16,637 nt of DNA, from the NCBI GenBank assembly GCA_015679605.1, contig JAAAVE010000575.1, positions 1-16,637 on the forward strand, written 5' to 3'. The notes below the pieces were generated by a model. It saw nothing but the letters and a program-made list of their open reading frames with translations, had not been told where the DNA came from and did no database searches. This document shows, piece after piece, positions 1 to 7,188 of the stretch (position 1 is the stretch's first letter; each line of letters starts with the position of its first letter). This DNA comes from Podila epigama. Taxonomy: Eukaryota; Mortierellomycota; Mortierellomycetes; Mortierellales; Mortierellaceae. Both the position numbers and the translations under genes were made by a program.

Positions 1-985
1 GTTTCCAGGACAAGCTGGTGCTTCATGCAATACTGTCTCTCCCATGGACACTGCTCATTACCTTCTTCTGCTTCAAGAAGTGCGTGCGCAAATGAACCTC
101 GAGTTCCCCAACAATCACAAGACCATTACTTCTGCTGTCTCCATCTTTCCTTGGGTTGGCGAGAATGGCAGCAGTCTGACGGACGTGAGTGCTTTTATTC
201 CAGTGTTTGACTGGGTCAACGTCATGGTGTATGACATTCATGGACCTTGGAGCGCTAGCACAGGACCCAATGCTGCTCTTTATAATGCGCCTGCGCCAGG
301 AGATCCGTTTTCTGCAGACCAGGCGGTCAAGACGTGGACAGCGTCGGGATGGCCAAAGGAAAAGATTGCGTTAGGAACACCGTTCTACGGCAGGGCATTC
401 ACGGCGACCGTCAACATGAACACACAAAACCCGATTACTCAATATGCACCCCACACAGGCATTGCGCCCAAGGGAGGACCCTCAGATTCGAATGCAACGT
501 TCCCTTTGTGCAATGAGGGTGCTCAATACTGGGGTTTCTGGAACTGGGGTGAGATCCGCGAGAATATTTTGGTGGATTCTTTGACAGATCCTGTGAGTGG
601 ATGGAAGAGGTATTATGATAACACGACAAAGACGCCATGGCTGTTCCGTGAATCGGACAAGATGTTTGTGAGTTATGATGACCCTGCTTCCATGTCACTC
701 AAGGTCGATTTTGCGCGAGACCATGGACTGAGGGGTCTGTTCATGTGGGAGGCTCAGATGGATCATAACGATGAGTTGCTGACAGTGTTAAACGAGATTC
801 ATTGCTCGAGCAAAGAGTGTATCTGCCAAGGTGTCGAAGCCTGGGATGCAACCCGCGTCTATCCCGCGGCCAATGCGGCCAAGGTCACCTTTGGGGGTCG
901 ATTGTGGTCAAACAAGTGGTGGAGCCAAGGTGAGCAGCCCAAGGCTGTTGAATGGGGTGCTTGGAAAGACCTCGGTGCATGTTAG
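1..985 (+). CDS. GH18 chitinase with C-terminal chitin-binding module (5' partial)
   Basis: Endo-acting chitinase that hydrolyses beta-1,4-GlcNAc chains, probably secreted or wall-bound; the N-terminus lies off the left edge. The frame is open from base 2, before the first ATG (44), and begins FPGQAGASCN, which in GH18 enzymes directly follows the catalytic DxxDxDxE motif. Base 1 is therefore probably the last base of the catalytic Glu codon. Counting from the ATG at 44: MVYD (61-64) is the substrate-binding M-x-Y-D; GTPFYGRAF (111-119) is the family's G-x-PFYGR strand; GLFMWEAQMD (231-240) carries the conserved barrel Trp. Residues about 266-313 form the chitin-binding module. No intron is visible in 327 residues. 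The stop is TAG at 983-985. Family assignment is near certain; subgroup and signal peptide cannot be judged here. Confidence 0.95.
   Translation, partial: FPGQAGASCNTVSPMDTAHYLLLLQEVRAQMNLEFPNNHKTITSAVSIFPWVGENGSSLTDVSAFIPVFDWVNVMVYDIHGPWSASTGPNAALYNAPAPGDPFSADQAVKTWTASGWPKEKIALGTPFYGRAFTATVNMNTQNPITQYAPHTGIAPKGGPSDSNATFPLCNEGAQYWGFWNWGEIRENILVDSLTDPVSGWKRYYDNTTKTPWLFRESDKMFVSYDDPASMSLKVDFARDHGLRGLFMWEAQMDHNDELLTVLNEIHCSSKECICQGVEAWDATRVYPAANAAKVTFGGRLWSNKWWSQGEQPKAVEWGAWKDLGAC
839..982 (+). other. CBM5/12-type chitin-binding module in the chitinase
   Basis: The last 48 residues of the chitinase have the ChtBD3/CBM5-12 pattern: an AW near the start, a Tyr about six residues later, then a G-x-LW-SNKWWSQGEQP core with the paired tryptophans that stack on chitin, then W-x-x-L-GAC at the end. 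A Cys-containing linker (SSKECICQG) separates it from the barrel. Modules of this kind tether chitinases to insoluble chitin. The call is by pattern; no profile search was run. Confidence 0.85.
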
Positions 986-1323
986 TGTTAGTATATGGGA
1001 GTAATTTCAACGGCAATACATCTTGACCATGCTCGCATGTCTTTTTGTCTTTACGTGTTCTGTACGTGTCTTATGAATGTGTGGGGATGGGCTCAGCTCA
1101 GTCCATGGAAAACAACCTTTTTGAACGTTCGTTTACTGCGTCTCTTCTTTTCTTTCTTTCTTTCTTTGTTTCTCTTTATCTTTGTTTATCTCACCTTAAC
1201 CCGCACTCACATTCATCCACATTTTCTCCACCCCATTACCCTCATTAACACTCGTGTTGCATTGAAAACACATCACTCTTCTACACTCCTCCACATTCCA
1301 GTCTCATCAAATACATCACAGAC
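986..1323 (+). other. Intergenic: chitinase 3' end and kelch-gene promoter/5' UTR
   Basis: 338 bp between the chitinase stop and the kelch start codon. It contains a CTTT-rich pyrimidine tract (about 1144-1182) followed by a C/A-rich stretch (CACTCACATTCATCC and similar) typical of leaders just upstream of start codons in this window. No canonical AATAAA is seen for the chitinase. Frames open across this area lack coding character. Confidence 0.6.
1144..1182 (+). repeat. CTTT/TTTC-rich simple repeat
   Basis: An imperfect TTTC tetranucleotide run ahead of the kelch gene. It probably acts only as a pyrimidine-rich core-promoter tract, if it acts at all. The same tetranucleotide recurs at 4560-4592 and, as its complement, at 12466-12489. 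Confidence 0.8.
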
Positions 1324-3885
1324 ATGCGACATTCGGCCTGTCGGCGGCCGTTATGGCCTTCGTCCATGTTTTTCATACTACAAGCCATGCTATTACACAT
1401 TCACGCCCAGACAAGTCCAGGACCGATTCAATCTTCACAGACTGTTGCCATTCTTGAGGATGTCTTGTATGTTCATGGAGGTAAAATATAATGCATTTTT
1501 TTAGCCGTTTGGCTAACGCTTGATGAGAATATAAAGAAGCTTTTTTTTACACACCTTCTGCCTTGTGCATTGAATTTCCACACTTCATGCTTTCTGACAA
1601 CATCCCCTCACACATTCTCTCTCTCACTCCGTCTTTACGTCTAGGTTCGCGTCAGGACAGCTTTTTAGAGTCTGGTTGTGTGAATGACTTTTGGCGTATG
1701 CGTATAGGGCAGTCAGAAGAGTGGAACATATCAAGCTCTGTTTGGGAAGTCGTACAGCCGATGGAGATAGCGACAACTTTACCCCCTGTCTCGGGGCTTG
1801 GACTCAAAACCTTACTTGTACCAGGCAATCACACTGCACATATCACGAATGGCACAGTGGCCCATGCGGACAACACCTCGCCCTTTTTGATTGAATTTGG
1901 GCGCGCTGGTTGTGCCAATGATGAACAAAAGGACAAAGACAAGGATGGAAAAGCAAAAGAAGGGCGTGGATTGTCAGGGATCGTTTTCAATATTTATAAC
2001 CCAGTCATGAATTCGTGGCAAGTGGTCGACCTTGTCAACATGTCAGAGATATTGACATCACCGATCGTCTCGGGACTGAATGCCACGGCGCTTGTTGAGG
2101 CAGGCAATTGGCTAACACCTGTTGTCGCTGTCGACTACGTGTCGCTCGTGTGGTACATCATCCTTCAAAGCACAGTACCGCTGCGTCAGCTCATTCTGAA
2201 AAAGGATATTACAGCTCTGACCAAATTTATGGAAGAGATCGATCTGACGGAGGATGCTAGGACAAAGTTTCCAGAGGAGCTTTTGTTTGAGGATTGGGAG
2301 ATGATCAGTGACATGGAAGAAAAGGCACCCTTTGTCAGCAGAGGCGTAGCGACGTTTATGCGAGACTCTATTGTCATTATCTCGGGAACCGCCAATGCTT
2401 TCACACCCAATGATGCAGTGTATGCAGAGCTGCGAGGTTGTGACCACGCCTATCTCTTTTCTACTGTTGACCGTACCTGGAAGCGACAAGACTTGGTAAG
2501 ACGTCCTTTTTTTTTGTTTGTGCGTGTGTGTTTCACACACATGGTGTCATTTTTCGGGAATGAGCATTTCAGGAATACATGAGAAGAGGGACCAACTTTT
2601 TTTTTGTCTTGTTTTATTGTGCATGCTTCATGTATAGACGGTTGCCAATAATGGTATTCTTCCAGAGCCTAGAGAAAAGGCTGCATTCATAGCAGGTATG
2701 CCCTATTTTCCACAAGTCAAAGCATATTGTCGTTTATTGACTGTAGGATAATACTAACTGTCTAATTGTTTTTGCTGTCATTTGCAATTCATCTCATGTA
2801 TCATCATATACTTGGTAGTGGGCCCCAAGATATACATGTATGGTGGCATCAAACCATACCAGGTAGTTCTTCAGGACATGTGGGTTCTTGATACAGAGAC
2901 CTGGATATGGACTCGCCTCGCAGATGGACCTGGTCCAAGGGCAGATCACACTCTTCTTCAGTATCATGAATATTTGTTTGTTGTATCAGGTAATTTATCA
3001 TCTCTTTTCTTTTTCCTTTTTATTCTTTTGCAAATCCCAGAGGCCTTTTTTTCACCTAGCAAGTATCGAGGCACTCTTTCTCACACCAAGAAATGAATAT
3101 CTCCTGTTTTTTATAATGTACGTGCTAACACATGTATAGGCTCGAATGTTGGTCGAAATATACCCATGGAAAATGTGCTGCCTTTGATGGCCTTTAATAC
3201 CAATTCCAGCGAATGGACCAATACCATCAGGGCGACAGTGGGTGTTGAGGCGACTTTTATCTCAAATGTGACCCGATTGATCATCATTATCGGAACGGTT
3301 TTGGTAGCGATTGCACTTCTGGTCGCATCCATGTCAACACATATTCTCAAGAAGTGGAACCAGAGAAGTTACTCCAAAGTGGATGAAACGTTCCAACTGG
3401 AAGAGCAACGGCGCAGGAATGGTGTACCCGAGTTACCGTCCATTCTCAAGAAGCGACACTTGGCCGAAATTGGTCAGAATTCTATTACTGGGGGTGGACG
3501 AGATGCTAGGCAGGGTAGCAGGAAGGTACGTGGACTTCGGACGGAGGTTATTTTTGAGGATGTTGAGTACAGCGATCAGGACCTTGACGAGGACTCGAAT
3601 GAGGATTCAGGCGAGGAAGAATATGAAGTTGGCTTTAGGGCAGATGATGAAGATGATCATCGCGTGCACAAAGTATCGCTCCTATCACGGCCTCAACCTA
3701 TGCCTAGTTCACGAGCGCGTTCAAGGCAACATGAGGTGGATGTGTATGCGGATGATTCGGATAGAGATGAGAAGGGGCTAGTCAATGTTGATGACGAAAA
3801 AGAAAAAGACGAAGAAGAAGAAGAAGAAGACGATGATACTCCAGTCATTGTACACTTTGACAAGGATAACGAGGAACTCTTGTAA
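1324..3885 (+). CDS. Secreted/membrane-anchored kelch-repeat protein (single-pass)
   Basis: Five exons: 1324-1480, 1645-2495, 2638-2695, 2819-2989, 3140-3885, giving 660 residues with phases that match at every junction. The N-terminus has a basic start and hydrophobic core ending AQ (MFFILQAMLLHIHAQ), a likely signal peptide. Kelch-type blades follow: VAILEDVLYVHGG (41-53, the glycine pair split by intron 1), FNIYNPVMNSWQVV, YLFSTVDRTWKRQDL, PKIYMYGGIKPYQ with VLDTETWIWTRL, and LLQYHEYLFVVSGSN. Several N-x-S/T sites suggest an extracellular propeller. One transmembrane helix (about 459-477, LIIIIGTVLVAIALLVAS) precedes a basic stop-transfer segment and a roughly 180-residue cytosolic tail ending in an acidic run. 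The ligand and role are unknown. It could be an adhesin-like or cell-surface sensor protein. The exon structure is confident; the number of blades is not. Confidence 0.85.
2208..2405 (+). other. Helical-looking insert between kelch blades
   Basis: Residues about 215-280 of the kelch protein do not follow the blade pattern. They are rich in Leu, Lys and Glu (for example PLRQLILKKDITALTKFMEE), look alpha-helical, and lie between the second and third recognisable blades. The frame is open without splice signals, so this is coding sequence rather than a missed intron. This may be a loop domain on the propeller. Limits are approximate. Confidence 0.5.
3280..3336 (+). other. Transmembrane helix of the kelch protein
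   Basis: About 19 uncharged residues (LIIIIGTVLVAIALLVAS core) follow an N-x-T site and are followed by HILKKWNQR, a positively charged cytosolic flank. This predicts type I topology with the propeller outside. Confidence 0.85.
3796..3840 (+). repeat. GAA/GAC codon run (poly-Glu/Asp) in the kelch tail
   Basis: A near-pure trinucleotide run (GAAGAAGAAGAA followed by GACGATGAT) encodes an acidic EEEEEEDDD segment near the C-terminus. It is low-complexity coding sequence, in frame, and likely variable in length between strains. Confidence 0.85.
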
Positions 3886-3889
3886 TAAA
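3884..3889 (+). terminator. Poly(A) signal AATAAA overlapping the kelch stop codon
   Basis: AATAAA begins on the second base of the TAA stop and runs into an A-tract. If used, the mRNA would have a 3' UTR of only about 10-40 nt. A later element could be used instead. Confidence 0.45.
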
Positions 3890-4133
3890 AAAAAAAATCT
3901 GCATCTTATGCATGGTCTTCAATGAGGCGCGTCAAAGCGGCGATTGTGGGTGGGAAAGCAAAATGAGTAGATGGAGGTCCGAGCGGGCATAATCTTTTTT
4001 TTTGGTTGAACCCCGTGACTGAGCATTGATATTTTATTCGAATATGTACGCCAAGAAGTAGAAAATTCACTCAACCACACCTTCATTCATTCCTTTTGCA
4101 CCTTTTGTCAACAACTGTTCAATCACCATCAAC

Positions 4134-4558
4134 ATGCATCCCGCAACATACTCTGGAGGATTCCTTGGACTGGTGAGAAAGAAGACTGTCGCATATTTTG
4201 CAGAACAACATGTCCTCTATACTTTTTCACCATGAATTCGTTATGAAGTTGTATTTTTACTGAAGCTCAAGTTTTATTTCGTCATTCAATTCTCCCACGC
4301 AAAACAAAAAAAAAAACTCATGGCACATGTAGGTTATCCTCATTCTCAACCTCATTGCCATCTTTGAGATTATCAATTCGAACCGCAATTTCACTTCAAA
4401 GTTCCTTTGGTCACTGCTCATCTTTTTGTTCCCTATCCTGGGTCTTGTTATCTACTTGTAAGGGATTTCTCTATTCTTTTTGTTGGTTCTATGTTTTTTG
4501 TTGATGTTTATCAAAAGTTTTGCTTTTGGACAATGATTCTCATTCTTATTCCCTCCTC

Positions 4559-4590
<32 letters not shown>

Positions 4591-4659
4591 TTGTGTCGTG
4601 GGAATAGCCTGTTTGGCGGTCGGGAGGAGCACAATTCAGGATATGAAGTTATTGCTTGA
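4134..4659 (+). CDS. Small PLDc_N-type two-helix membrane protein
   Basis: Three exons: 4134-4172, 4333-4457, 4608-4659, giving 71 residues. The start ATG is preceded by CATCAAC, a good fungal context. The product has two hydrophobic helices (about 10-27 and 35-55) joined by a short polar turn (NSNRNFTSK). The second helix ends FPILGLVIYFLFGGRE. The W-x-LLI-x-LFP-x-LG-x-x-IY-x-LFG-R signature is that of the PLDc_N domain, found at the N-terminus of bacterial cardiolipin synthases and as stand-alone small proteins. No catalytic HKD domain follows: the stop comes 11 residues after the GGRE. It is probably not an enzyme; a membrane or lipid-associated role is only a guess. The joined frame rebuilds the motif across both introns, which strongly supports the model despite its size. 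Confidence 0.72.
4560..4592 (+). repeat. (CTTT)8 microsatellite in intron 2 of the small membrane protein gene
   Basis: Eight perfect CTTT units plus one T sit 15 bases upstream of the intron acceptor (AATAG at 4603-4607) and form its polypyrimidine tract. Length variation could affect splicing. Confidence 0.9.
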
Positions 4660-4891
4660 TGACAAGAAGACTCTTGGCACGCATGATGCCCCATGTATGG
4701 AGTGAAAATTACAATAAAAGAAAAAATAATCACAAAAATGGTGTCATTTATGTGAATGTCAATGATAGGCAGGAATGAAATCCTCTTATGTGTACACCCT
4801 CAATAGCTGGGTGGAGGAAAGAAAACACACACTTTTTTTCTTTCTTCTTTTTCTTCTTTTTCTTTACGCTTCTAAACAAAACCTCTATTCG
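4660..4891. other. Convergent 3' region of the small membrane protein and F-box genes
   Basis: 232 bp between the two convergent stop codons. It holds an AATAAA for the + strand gene at 4713-4718, 54 bp past its stop, and a T/C-rich tract (about 4832-4864) just before the F-box stop, which reads as an A/G-rich tract on the F-box mRNA. Nothing else recognisable is present. Confidence 0.6.
4713..4718 (+). terminator. Poly(A) signal AATAAA for the small membrane protein gene
   Basis: Canonical AATAAA 54 bp after the TGA stop, followed by A-rich sequence. Position and sequence fit a fungal polyadenylation signal. Confidence 0.55.
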
Positions 4892-6748
4892 TCATGACGC
4901 GATACCGCGGTCATTCAGAATCTGGGTCAGCTCGTTGTTCACGATACGATTCACGTTGAACTGACCCGAGACCCTTTGGAGTAAAGGCCACTGCTCTAGC
5001 ATCCACTCGATCTCTAAAATGTCCATGTGTTGAGCACACGAAGGGACTTGGAACTCGCATAGCTGAACCAGTGGCGCCAGCTGGTCAAGACCCTTTTGTA
5101 GTTGTAGATCTAGTACGCAGTCCAATGGCAGCGACGACGACGACGACGACGACGACGAGATTGACGCGTCTTGTTCACCCCACCTGCCTTCAACACGAGC
5201 TGTTCCTCTCAATTCCAAATATTCTAGTCGTGTTAGGGTAGCCAGTTTAGCCAAAACCCTTTTCTGGTCTTTGACGCGAGCCTTCATCCTCCACCTGTTC
5301 TGGCTCTGCCAAAAAGCACTTCGCCATCGTTGTTCAGCAGAAATGCTATTCATTGCAATCGTCACTGCAAGGCGTTTCAGCTTGACGCATGCCCAGCTAG
5401 TCGCATCTTTGCCATCGTTGTCATCGTTGTCGATGACATGGCCATTTTCTTGGTCCATGGCTGTTAAGGAAGAAAGGATGTCACTCGAGTAAAGGATGCC
5501 AGCCTCCAACACCTCCAGCTCTGTACATCGAGTCATAATCTCTTGAATCATGGTGCTGGTCACGGCATCACAATCTTCCAGTACAAGCTCCTTCAGGTTA
5601 TACAATACCCTCGTCTGCTTTAGTGCTTGAAAGGCGAGGGGTCCAAACCCTGTACCTGGTACTGACAAGACCGTGAGGTTACTCAAGCAGGACAAGATTG
5701 CGGAGAGAGCCTGATCTGTACATTGTGGGTCTGACAGTTCGAGAGAGTGCAAGTGTTTGAAATGACCGAATTCTGCATGACGACCTAGTCCGACCACCAT
5801 ACTCTCCGACGCTGACAAGGTGTTGGACGTGTTGTCGCGACTTGTTTGCCATGACAATGATTTTAGACTAGGCATGGTCTTTAGCAACTGGACAAAGGAA
5901 GTCTCCGAAAAGTCTAGGACTTGTTGCCAGTATAGCTTCTCTAGCCGCGGGAAGCAGGTGACCAAATCCTTTTCTCGCAATTGTTGCTGTTGCTGCTGCT
6001 GCTGTGGCGATTGCAAGGGAGCAAGCATGTTGTTCTGGAGGACGGATGGGTCCACCTGAACGCGTCCAGGGATTTCAGGGATAGCACAGTGAAAGAAACC
6101 CAAACACTTTAGACCGGAGCAGACTTTCCAAAAGGATGTAGCCCGTATCGAGGGCACCACTAACGAGAATAGCTCTAGTCCAGCCAAGTGGATGCATGAT
6201 TCAAGCGCACTCCAGAATGCAGGTGGTTCGAGCAGGCCTTCACAGGAAAGCGTGAGCCATGTCAGAGTAGATGCGTGGCATTGGATAAAGGATGGAAAGA
6301 CAGTGGAGATGACCTTTCGAGTAAATGCTGATGGCTGACTGTTGTGTGTTCTCTCATTGTATGGTGTCAGTCGATGGAGTAAATAGGACGGTACCAGAAC
6401 TCTTTGATTAGTGTGTACAAGTGAATAGTAGCTGTTGAGGTCGAGACGTAGGGTCGTCAATTGGATACACTTGTTGAGTGAGAGGTACTCGAGAGGGAAA
6501 TGAGCGAGGAAGCGTAGGTAGCGGATACGATGTTGAAACGAATGTGGTGGTGGTAGTAAGGGTTTTTGTTGAGCATTGTCGTCATGGTGATAGTCGTCAG
6601 GAGAAGAGAGGACGATGGCTCTGTAGACAAGGTGGTGTAAAGTCGAGTGCCAGGTCTTGCAGACGAGAAGACATGCCGGTAGGTCGGTAGATAGGATGTG
6701 CTCACCAATGTGAATGAGAATGTCGGGGATGAGGAGTGAATGAGACAT
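4892..6748 (-). CDS. F-box/leucine-rich-repeat protein
   Basis: 618 residues, no intron. The start is the ATG at 6746-6748; the frame stays open further upstream but only to a TTG, and the F-box begins right after this Met. Residues about 5-45 (LLIPDILIHIGEHIL, then LLVCKTWHSTLHHLVYR) match the fungal F-box: an initial LP-like helix, then L-x-x-VCK-x-W, then a basic tail. Leucine-rich segments follow over about 70-560 (for example LTTLRLDL, LTWLTLS, LHSLELSD, LTVLSVPGTG, LKELVLEDC, LEVLEAG, LEYLELRG), consistent with an LRR solenoid. Such proteins are substrate receptors of SCF ubiquitin ligases; the substrate is unknown. A Gln run (249-256) and a Ser run (531-540) are embedded low-complexity tracts. 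This type is commonly expanded in Mortierella-like genomes, a recollection not tested here. Confidence 0.85.
   Translation of the reverse strand: MSHSLLIPDILIHIGEHILSTDLPACLLVCKTWHSTLHHLVYRAIVLSSPDDYHHDDNAQQKPLLPPPHSFQHRIRYLRFLAHFPLEYLSLNKCIQLTTLRLDLNSYYSLVHTNQRVLVPSYLLHRLTPYNERTHNSQPSAFTRKVISTVFPSFIQCHASTLTWLTLSCEGLLEPPAFWSALESCIHLAGLELFSLVVPSIRATSFWKVCSGLKCLGFFHCAIPEIPGRVQVDPSVLQNNMLAPLQSPQQQQQQQQLREKDLVTCFPRLEKLYWQQVLDFSETSFVQLLKTMPSLKSLSWQTSRDNTSNTLSASESMVVGLGRHAEFGHFKHLHSLELSDPQCTDQALSAILSCLSNLTVLSVPGTGFGPLAFQALKQTRVLYNLKELVLEDCDAVTSTMIQEIMTRCTELEVLEAGILYSSDILSSLTAMDQENGHVIDNDDNDGKDATSWACVKLKRLAVTIAMNSISAEQRWRSAFWQSQNRWRMKARVKDQKRVLAKLATLTRLEYLELRGTARVEGRWGEQDASISSSSSSSSSLPLDCVLDLQLQKGLDQLAPLVQLCEFQVPSCAQHMDILEIEWMLEQWPLLQRVSGQFNVNRIVNNELTQILNDRGIAS
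5129..5158 (-). repeat. (TCG)n poly-Ser codon run in the F-box gene
   Basis: A run of TCG codons on the coding strand encodes ten serines, in frame. It is low-complexity coding sequence, likely a loop between LRR segments. Confidence 0.9.
5981..6004 (-). repeat. CAG/CAA poly-Gln run in the F-box gene
   Basis: Eight glutamines encoded by mixed CAG and CAA codons, flanked by APLQSP and LREKDL, in a linker of the LRR region. Confidence 0.9.
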
Positions 6749-7188
6749 ATTTGGGGTGGGTGGGTGTAAGTTTGAAATGAGGGTGAAACGTGCAAAGGTG
6801 ACGGACAATGATGTACATCAACTTGTACATGTCATTCAGGGATTGTCTCCCCCAATCCACTCCACTTCAATCCATATGGTAGGGGGGGGGGATAGATGGA
6901 TGCACGTTATTACAGTTTTCCGCAGTTTTTCCTTTCTTTCAATCTAATTGGAAATGCGTTCAGGGTTCAAGCTATCACCTTATTTTTGACTTGCAGGAAT
7001 TAAAATGGCTGTTGCAATTGCAATGATATCATTGATCCCCGTCAAAGGGTAACCGCACACCACACATTTTTGTCACCATCAACCGCTTTTTGTCTTTATC
7101 AATTTGAACTCCTCATCCTTTTTTTTCTGCTTTCACATTCATCCCATCAAGCTTTCACATTCATCCCATCAAGATCGCTCGCCACCTC
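6749..7188. promoter_or_regulatory. Bidirectional promoter region, F-box gene (-) and PARG (+)
   Basis: 440 bp between divergent start codons. Visible elements are a G10 run (6882-6891), an AT-rich stretch with ATTGGAAATG near 6945 (ATTGG is a CCAAT box on the reverse strand), pyrimidine-rich leader sequence around 7080-7130, and a perfect 22-bp tandem duplication at 7129-7172. No TATA box can be assigned with confidence. No gene is seen inside. Confidence 0.6.
7129..7172 (+). repeat. Perfect 22-bp tandem duplication in the PARG 5' leader
   Basis: A 22-bp unit starting GCTTTCAC and ending CCCATCAA occurs twice head to tail with no mismatch (7129-7150, 7151-7172), ending 16 bp before the PARG ATG. 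Perfect identity implies a recent duplication. It probably lies in the 5' UTR or at the transcription start. Confidence 0.92.

Noticed and set aside
995-1504. 169-codon open frame after the chitinase
   Set aside because: Low-complexity F/L-rich translation of a pyrimidine tract. It overlaps the kelch gene's first exon in another frame and runs into its first intron.
3886-4133. Possible tRNA or small RNA between the kelch and PLDc_N genes
   Set aside because: No cloverleaf arms or A/B box pair could be built; only A/T tracts and leader-like sequence are seen.
5820-6059. Cys-rich frames opposite Gln runs (also near 12089-12319)
   Set aside because: The poly-Cys is simply the complement of CAG/CAA glutamine codons in the F-box and channel genes.
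4892-6808. Longer F-box reading frame starting 20 codons upstream
   Set aside because: The upstream start is TTG. The first ATG is at 6748, directly before the F-box, so the longer form is unlikely.
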